Source: Clostridia bacterium (GTDB taxonomy: Bacteria; Bacillota; Clostridia; Christensenellales; CAG-917). Taken from it: a stretch of 18,959 nucleotides of DNA. The DNA lies in contig CAAEDU010000018.1 of assembly GCA_900754695.1 (NCBI GenBank), forward strand, positions 1-18,959, given 5' to 3'. The position numbers and the translations under genes were made by a program. The notes under the pieces were generated by a model, which saw nothing but the letters and a program-made list of their open reading frames with translations, did no database searches and was not told the origin of the DNA. Below, in pieces: positions 15,073 through 18,959 of the stretch; position 1 is the first letter of the stretch, and the number at the start of each line of letters is the position of its first letter.

Positions 15073-15101
15073 GAATATCCCGCCCCGTCCCCGCATAACT
15101 T
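15073..15101 (+). promoter_or_regulatory. Candidate sigma-E promoter of yabPQ
   Basis: GAATATC (15073-15079) and CATAACTT (15094-15101) are 14 bases apart, close to the Bacillus sigma-E pattern KMATATT-N14-CATACAMT. A second GAATATT lies at 15058-15064. No sigma-A promoter is seen here. In Bacillus subtilis yabP-yabQ belongs to the mother-cell sigma-E regulon, which fits. Confidence 0.5.
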
Positions 15102-15130
15102 TTAGCGCACGACCGCAATAAGGAGAGACC

Positions 15131-15412
15131 ATGCCCGACAACGCACAAAAACCCGCCGCAAAAGCCCACTCGCTGCAACTTTCGGAACACCGCCTGCTCA
15201 CCGTCACGGGGGTGAAAGCGGTGCCGACCTTCACCGACAAGCTCATCACCGTCGAGCTCGAGGGCGAGACCCTCTCCGTCACGGGACACGACCTCGTCGT
15301 CAAGGGGCTGGACCTCGAGACGGGGCGCTTCTCCGCCGCGGGATGGGTCACTTCCATGCGTTATTCCACCGCGCCCGACCCCTCATCTTTCTTAAAGCGC
15401 ATCTTCAAATGA
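15131..15412 (+). CDS. yabP: Sporulation protein YabP
   Basis: YabP is a small protein of the YabP/YqfC family made in the mother cell during sporulation. The 93 residues contain the family pattern: HRLLTVTGVKAVPTFTDKLITVELEGETLSVTGHDLVVKGLDLETGRFSAAGWVTSMRYS, a beta-rich fold without membrane segments. AAGGAG lies 5-6 bases before the ATG. The stop overlaps the next start as ATGA, so it is translationally coupled to yabQ, the order seen in Bacillus. The exact biochemical role of YabP is not established in the family. Confidence 0.88.
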   Translation: MPDNAQKPAAKAHSLQLSEHRLLTVTGVKAVPTFTDKLITVELEGETLSVTGHDLVVKGLDLETGRFSAAGWVTSMRYSTAPDPSSFLKRIFK

Positions 15413-15942
15413 CCGCGGGAGCGTCATGGACTGCACAGCTCGCCGCCGCCCTCATCGCGGCGGCATTCGGCGTCGCGGCGTCCCCTCTCACCCTGCTCTA
15501 TAAGGTGAGCGCCCGCCCCGTCACCCGCATCGCGGCGGACTTCGTCGCGACGGTGGGGATCGCCCTTCTCTTTCTCCTCTCTGCGGAGACGGGCGCCGAA
15601 GGCAGACTCACCCTCTACTGTGCCGCGTGCTATCTCGTCGCCCTCGCGTTCGCGGGCAAAGGCGTGACGAGAGCGGCGAAGACGTTGTGGAACGGGGTGA
15701 AAGAAAAATGCCCGCGCTTGGCAAAATTCTGCACACGCGGGCTGAACGCCGGGACGAAAATCGAAAGCGGGGACGAAGCGACCGCGGGCGGGACTCTGCC
15801 CGCGGTGGACGACGGCGGCATCGCGGACGCGCGCGCCTTCAGGAAGAGAGGCGGCACTCCAACTCCTTCTTCATCGCGGTATAATCGGCGGCGAGCTGGA
15901 AGACATAGCGCTGTCTCTCCTCGTGAGAAAGGTGCGCGATGA
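15409..15942 (+). CDS. yabQ: YabQ-like spore cortex membrane protein
   Basis: Called mainly from position after yabP and from topology: about three membrane segments at roughly 8-31, 40-58 and 67-84, then a basic segment and a polar tail. In Bacillus YabQ sits in membranes around the forespore and is needed for cortex formation. The start ATG overlaps the yabP stop by 4 bases. Residues past about 144 (from 15839 on) run antisense through the last 100 bases of the opposite gene. This end is low-complexity and arginine-rich (RYNRRRAGRHSAVSPREKGAR) and may be recent read-through extension rather than conserved protein. Sequence similarity to YabQ is weak by eye. Confidence 0.65.
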   Translation: MTAGASWTAQLAAALIAAAFGVAASPLTLLYKVSARPVTRIAADFVATVGIALLFLLSAETGAEGRLTLYCAACYLVALAFAGKGVTRAAKTLWNGVKEKCPRLAKFCTRGLNAGTKIESGDEATAGGTLPAVDDGGIADARAFRKRGGTPTPSSSRYNRRRAGRHSAVSPREKGAR

Positions 15943-16156
15943 GTTCCTCATCCGCAAGCTGGCGGATGGGATTGACCACCTCTTCTCCTCTGTCGAGGAG
16001 CTCTTTCAGGCGTATGTAGATGCGCCGCTGAGCGGGGCTTGCGCCTCGGGGAAGGGAACGGGCGAGCTCGCGGTCGTAGGCGCCCGCGCGAAGTCTGCTC
16101 TTCGCCTCGCGCGCAAGGTCTCGGATGATGCAATCGGGATGTCTGACGTTTGCCAT
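15839..16156 (-). CDS. Small conserved-looking protein of unknown function
   Basis: The 105-residue soluble protein is rich in charged helices, with no signal, membrane segment or Cys motif. Its C-terminal half, NPIRQLADEELIAHLSHEERQRYVFQLAADYTAMKKEL, has the regular spacing of a folded helical domain and I consider it real. I cannot name the family. The start ATG 16156 is favoured over an upstream one at 16183 because GGAGG lies 5 bases before it. The last 104 bases overlap the end of yabQ on the opposite strand. A TATATT lies upstream on the minus strand but without a convincing -35. Confidence 0.7.
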   Translation of the reverse strand: MANVRHPDCIIRDLAREAKSRLRAGAYDRELARSLPRGASPAQRRIYIRLKELLDRGEEVVNPIRQLADEELIAHLSHEERQRYVFQLAADYTAMKKELECRLSS

Positions 16157-16240
16157 AGCTGCCTCCGCGCACCAATATAGCACCGCGCGGAGCCCGTTCG
16201 GAGCTCACCGACAAAAGCAGTCCGAAACGCCCAAAATTTG

Positions 16241-16273
16241 CAAGAAAGCGACACTTTTCGCCCGCGAATGTCG
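16241..16273 (-). terminator. Terminator of the B12-uptake operon
   Basis: On the minus strand CGACATTCGC-GG-GCGAA-AAG-TGTCG (16273-16249) is followed by CTTTCTTG, a short way after the ECF S-component stop. Confidence 0.5.
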
Positions 16274-16289
16274 AAACGGAAAGCGGTGC

Positions 16290-16928
16290 CTATCCGCCGC
16301 GCGCCATCCGCGACGCGCGTTTCACCCTCTCACCTGCCGCAACGAGGGGCTTGAAGAGCGCGCCCACCACCGCAAGGTTGGAAGCTATGTGGACAAGGTC
16401 GAAGGTGAGACCGCGCACGTAGTACGCCACCCAATAAGCCCCGAGGTCGAGACCGGGGAACCCCACCGCGACGTATAGAGTGTCGCAGCACGCCGAAAGC
16501 ACGCCGAAGAACGCGGACATCACCGCCGCCGTGACCGCGGCGACGATCGCGCTCCGCTTCCTTGACAGTATGAGGCAGGAGAGCGCGGCGAGCAGGGGCC
16601 AATAGACGAAATAGAGGATGACCCAGCTCCCTACGCCGTAGATGGCGACTTCCACCGCACAGAAGACGAGGACGGCGGGGAAGACGTACGCCGCGCCGAA
16701 CACGGCGGCGTACACCGTGATGAGCAGGGTCACCACCTCCACGTTCGGGATGAAAGAGAGCGCGAATTTTAGCGCGGTGAGCAGAGCCGCCATCACGGCG
16801 ACCTTCACCACATACTCGGCGGCAAGGCGCATCCGCCTCCTTTTCCGCGGCGGAGGCGGAACTTCGGGGAGCATCCCCTCCGAGTCTTCCGTCACCGCGG
16901 TTCTTTCATCAAAACGAGGTTCAGACAT
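16290..16928 (-). CDS. ECF transporter S-component, probably for cobalamin
   Basis: The protein has about six hydrophobic segments and the S-component signature VAVMAALLTALKFALSFIPNVEVVTLLITVYAAVFG. S-components bind a vitamin and dock on a shared ATPase/T-component complex in the membrane. The B12 riboswitch upstream and the co-transcribed lipoprotein suggest cobalamin or a precursor as cargo; this is inference. The frame gives 212 residues from ATG 16928, which has no ribosome binding site. An ATG at codon 33 (16832) has AAAGGAGG only 3 bases upstream and would give 180 residues, the usual S-component length. The first 32 residues are acidic and proline-rich. The gap to the upstream gene is 29 bases. 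Confidence 0.88.
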   Translation of the reverse strand: MSEPRFDERTAVTEDSEGMLPEVPPPPRKRRRMRLAAEYVVKVAVMAALLTALKFALSFIPNVEVVTLLITVYAAVFGAAYVFPAVLVFCAVEVAIYGVGSWVILYFVYWPLLAALSCLILSRKRSAIVAAVTAAVMSAFFGVLSACCDTLYVAVGFPGLDLGAYWVAYYVRGLTFDLVHIASNLAVVGALFKPLVAAGERVKRASRMARGG

Positions 16929-16957
16929 CGTTTATGAGCGATAAACTGCCGATATTG

Positions 16958-17416
16958 TCAGAATGACATCACCGTCACGAGATAGGTCGCTCCGTCGCGG
17001 AGAGGGAGAGAGGACACCCCGACCGAGGCGGAGAAATAGGTCTTGCCATCCCTTTCGAGGTCGTAGCCCGGGGTGTAGAGGGTGATGTCGTCGATGTCGT
17101 GATAGAACATGATATACTCCCCTGCCGCCGCGTCTTCCGCGAGGTCGCCTATGCGCGTGGCGTAGAAGCCCGTCGCGCTCGTGCTGCCCTCGAGGGCGAG
17201 ACCGTTCTCCTCGCAATACTCCTTCAGAAGGTCGTAGAGGAAGGGGGCGTCCGTCGTCACGCTCACCGCGTCGGCGTCGCCGAGGATGATGCTGACCGTC
17301 ACTTCTTCGGTGTTGCCGCCCTTTTCGTTGCAGGCGGCGAGCGCAAACGCGAACGCGCCGACGAGCAGGAGCGCCGCGGCTGCGAGGCAGAGCCTTTTTG
17401 CAAGTGTGTGTTTCAT
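16958..17416 (-). CDS. DUF4430-like lipoprotein, probable B12-linked
   Basis: The 152-residue protein has a signal peptide with lipobox LAAC (Cys29), so it should be anchored on the outer face of the membrane. After it, residues 38-152 show the DUF4430 pattern: VSIILGDADAV, the helix APFLYDLLKEYCEENGLAL, GFYATRIGDL, a short aromatic GEYIMFYHDID, and LPLRDGATYLVTVMSF at the end. DUF4430 resembles the C-terminal domain of the animal B12 carriers transcobalamin and intrinsic factor. The gene directly follows a cobalamin riboswitch, with GGGAGG 7 bases before the ATG, and precedes the S-component gene. It may capture corrinoids for that transporter; direct binding is not proven by sequence. Confidence 0.8.
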   Translation of the reverse strand: MKHTLAKRLCLAAAALLLVGAFAFALAACNEKGGNTEEVTVSIILGDADAVSVTTDAPFLYDLLKEYCEENGLALEGSTSATGFYATRIGDLAEDAAAGEYIMFYHDIDDITLYTPGYDLERDGKTYFSASVGVSSLPLRDGATYLVTVMSF

Positions 17417-17494
17417 GAAAAAACCTCCCGTTTCCCGCGGAAGGCAAGCGCAAAAAACGCCGTCGTCTCCCGCCGAAACAACTGCTTATACACT

Positions 17495-17647
17495 CTCGGG
17501 CCGGTCTCCTGACTTCGGTCGGCATATGCCGCGGCGCCTTCTCCCTGCCGGGGCAGGAATGGCGGGATCCGTTTCAACCTTACAGTAGCGGGGGCTGTGC
17601 GGGACTTTCACCCGACTTCCCGATCATCGGCTTTCGCCGCACCCGAG
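17495..17647 (-). promoter_or_regulatory. Cobalamin (B12) riboswitch
   Basis: On the minus strand P1 pairs CTCGGG (17647-17642) with CCCGAG (17500-17495). The core carries GGTGAAAGTCC (17612-17602) and CCGCTACTGTAA (17591-17580), and the B12 box reads GAAGTCAGGAGACCGGCC (17516-17499), all close to consensus. It ends about 80 bases before the DUF4430 gene; in the known class, B12 binding lowers expression of the downstream genes. Confidence 0.95.
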
Positions 17648-17655
17648 GCAATATA

Positions 17656-17684
17656 ATATTAGCAGACCCGCGCCCTTTTTGCAA
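17656..17684 (-). promoter_or_regulatory. Promoter of the riboswitch operon
   Basis: On the minus strand TTGCAA (17684-17679) and TAATAT (17661-17656) are 17 bases apart. The predicted start near 17649 falls right at the first base of the riboswitch P1 stem. Confidence 0.7.
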
Positions 17685-17720
17685 CGCCGAAGCCACTAAA
17701 AAAATAAATTTCGATTGCCG

Positions 17721-17749
17721 TTGACTTTGCAGACATATCCATTTATAAT
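17721..17749 (+). promoter_or_regulatory. Sigma-A promoter of the zinc-ribbon gene
   Basis: TTGACT (17721-17726) and a perfect TATAAT (17744-17749) are 17 bases apart, 33 bases before the start codon. Confidence 0.85.
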
Positions 17750-17782
17750 GTAATCGTATAATATCCCGATAAGGAGAAAGTT

Positions 17783-18679
17783 ATGTACACCAGATGTCCA
17801 AGCTGCAGAGCCGAGATTTGTTTCCAGGTTCCCGACAACGCGGCGAACCTGCCCGACGGCTACAAGCATAAGATCAAGTGTCCCAACTGCGGCGTCAAGA
17901 TCGCGGTCAGGTTGCCCAACCGCGACGCCATAGCTGCCCCGCAGCCCACTTTCATGCCGCAGAACCCCAACGCTTTCCCCGCGGAACCCGTCCACACCGC
18001 TCCGGTCGAAACCGCGCCCGTGGACGAGAAAGCGGCAAAGAGGCAGGCTCGCGCAGCCGCTGCGGCGAACAGGAAATCCGGCAGATCCAGGAACGTGATG
18101 ATCTTCATCTTCGCGGCGCTTCTGCTCGTGTGTTCCCTGCTCGGTCACTTCTTTGCCGACCAGGGCGGCGCCACGATGGAAGACATCATGGGCGACATCA
18201 TGGGCGAAACGGGCTCTTCCGAGGAGCTCACTGCGGGCGACTTCCTCTCCGCGCTCTCCGCTTTTGACGGCGTCGGCATGCTCGAGGACATTGCGGGCGA
18301 TGAGATGACCGCGGAATACATCAAAGCCATCTTCGAAGAGAATGTCGCAGACGGGCTCGTGACCGTGCTCCCCATCATCTTCTTCCTCGGGACGCTCCTC
18401 ACCGCAGCGCTCGCGCTCGTCGGCTTCATCGTGAAGAAGTATCCCCGCCTGATCCATCTCATCCTGGCGCTCGGGCTGCTCGCGGTGTCCGCGTGCATCC
18501 TCTTCCAGCCCTTCCTCCTCTCCAATGCAGGGGAGCTGGAGCTCGACCTGGCGCAATACTTCATGGAGACCGTCATCGGCGACATGAACTTCCTGCTCCT
18601 CGCCCCCGCAGCCATCGGCGTGCTGCACACCCTCTTCGCCCTCATCTTCCTGAAGAGCTTGAAGAAAAAGCAGGCGTGA
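17783..18679 (+). CDS. Zinc-ribbon membrane protein of unknown function
   Basis: The 298-residue protein begins with a zinc ribbon: CPSC (Cys5, Cys8) and CPNC (Cys33, Cys36) with a beta-hairpin between them, similar to MJ0042-type zinc fingers. A proline/alanine-rich linker (50-80) and a basic segment (83-103) follow. Then come a membrane segment at about 104-124, an acidic Met/Gly-rich extracellular-like loop (125-190) containing the near-repeat EDIMGDIMGE, and three more membrane segments near 191-217, 222-246 and 269-290. The end is KSLKKKQA. AAGGAG lies 6 bases before the ATG. It is monocistronic. The zinc ribbon should be cytosolic; whether it binds protein or nucleic acid is unknown. 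Confidence 0.85.
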   Translation: MYTRCPSCRAEICFQVPDNAANLPDGYKHKIKCPNCGVKIAVRLPNRDAIAAPQPTFMPQNPNAFPAEPVHTAPVETAPVDEKAAKRQARAAAAANRKSGRSRNVMIFIFAALLLVCSLLGHFFADQGGATMEDIMGDIMGETGSSEELTAGDFLSALSAFDGVGMLEDIAGDEMTAEYIKAIFEENVADGLVTVLPIIFFLGTLLTAALALVGFIVKKYPRLIHLILALGLLAVSACILFQPFLLSNAGELELDLAQYFMETVIGDMNFLLLAPAAIGVLHTLFALIFLKSLKKKQA

Positions 18680-18708
18680 CCCCCGCCCAAAAACCTCAAA
18701 CCACACAA

Positions 18709-18734
18709 AAACGCTCCGCCACCGCGGAGCGTTT
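18709..18734 (+). terminator. Intrinsic terminator after the zinc-ribbon gene
   Basis: AAACGCTCCGC-CACC-GCGGAGCGTTT is a perfect 11-bp stem followed by CCTTTCCC. It separates the gene from the tRNA promoter. Confidence 0.85.
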
Positions 18735-18834
18735 CCTTTCCCTTCCCCTCACTCTCCTTGCCCGTCCTCACCCTCTCCCCATGCCATCTCCTCCCGGCCC
18801 CGCGCAGAAACACGAGATAATGTGCGAAAATCGT

Positions 18835-18863
18835 TTGACAAAATATTATGCGGGTGCTATCAT
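18835..18863 (+). promoter_or_regulatory. Strong promoter of tRNA-Ala
   Basis: A perfect TTGACA (18835-18840) and TATCAT (18858-18863) with a 17-base spacer lie just before the tRNA; the transcript would begin about 10 bases upstream of it. Confidence 0.85.
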
Positions 18864-18880
18864 TTTTAAGCATTCACCGC

Positions 18881-18956
18881 GGGGGTGTAGCTCAGTTGGT
18901 AGAGCGCTTGATTTGCATTCAAGAGGTCCTCGGTTCGAATCCGTGCATCTCCACCA
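18881..18956 (+). tRNA. tRNA-Ala (anticodon UGC)
   Basis: A complete 76-base cloverleaf: acceptor GGGGGTG/CATCTCC, D-arm GCTCAGTTGGTAGAGC, anticodon stem CTTGA/TCAAG with loop TTTGCAT (anticodon 18914-18916), T-arm with GGTTCGAATCC, and an encoded CCA end. It may start a tRNA cluster or rRNA-linked unit beyond the window. Confidence 0.98.
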
Positions 18957-18959
18957 CAA

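Overview
The window looks like a chromosomal segment of a GC-rich, Gram-positive-type Clostridia (Bacillota), probably an uncultured gut lineage; this is an inference. It rests on Firmicutes-type promoters and strong AGGAG ribosome binding sites, a YabP/YabQ spore-coat pair, LAAC-type lipoproteins, ECF vitamin transporters, BspA-like surface repeats and a short clade-type AlaRS. Apart from a lone serine recombinase, no prophage, IS or CRISPR array is visible. Most genes are ordinary housekeeping or accessory genes in short operons.

Layout. Bases 1-227 hold a chain of strong hairpins that looks like an unidentified structured RNA. A ~120-bp near-perfect palindrome (263-384) follows, ending exactly on the tetR stop codon. 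A minus-strand operon rocD-bioY-tetR (2773-382) joins ornithine aminotransferase, the biotin ECF S-component and a TetR regulator. Divergent from it are an SDR oxidoreductase (3084-3881) and an OmpR-type response regulator/histidine kinase pair (3997-6141). Bases 6142-6905 are gene-free but rich in structure: a terminator, tandem repeats, an AT-rich island with a possible promoter and small RNA, and an array of imperfect hairpin repeats whose stems differ in sequence but stay complementary. Next come an unrecognised Cys-motif protein (6906-7565), the convergent serine recombinase (8271-7666) and a large BspA-like lipoprotein (8539-10875).

From 14918 down to 11023 a minus-strand operon encodes a condensation-fold acyltransferase, a minimal alanyl-tRNA synthetase and a PHP-family phosphatase. 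Divergent from it is yabP-yabQ (15131-15942), with a candidate sigma-E promoter. YabQ runs tail-to-tail into a small conserved-looking minus-strand gene. A cobalamin riboswitch (17647-17495) heads a minus-strand operon of a DUF4430-like lipoprotein and an ECF S-component, best read as a B12-uptake module. A zinc-ribbon membrane protein (17783-18679) and a tRNA-Ala(UGC) with its own promoter close the window.

The most interesting items are the B12-riboswitch-controlled lipoprotein/S-component pair, the AlaRS that lacks both the C-Ala domain and the editing beta-barrel, the covarying hairpin array, and the two possible structured RNAs.
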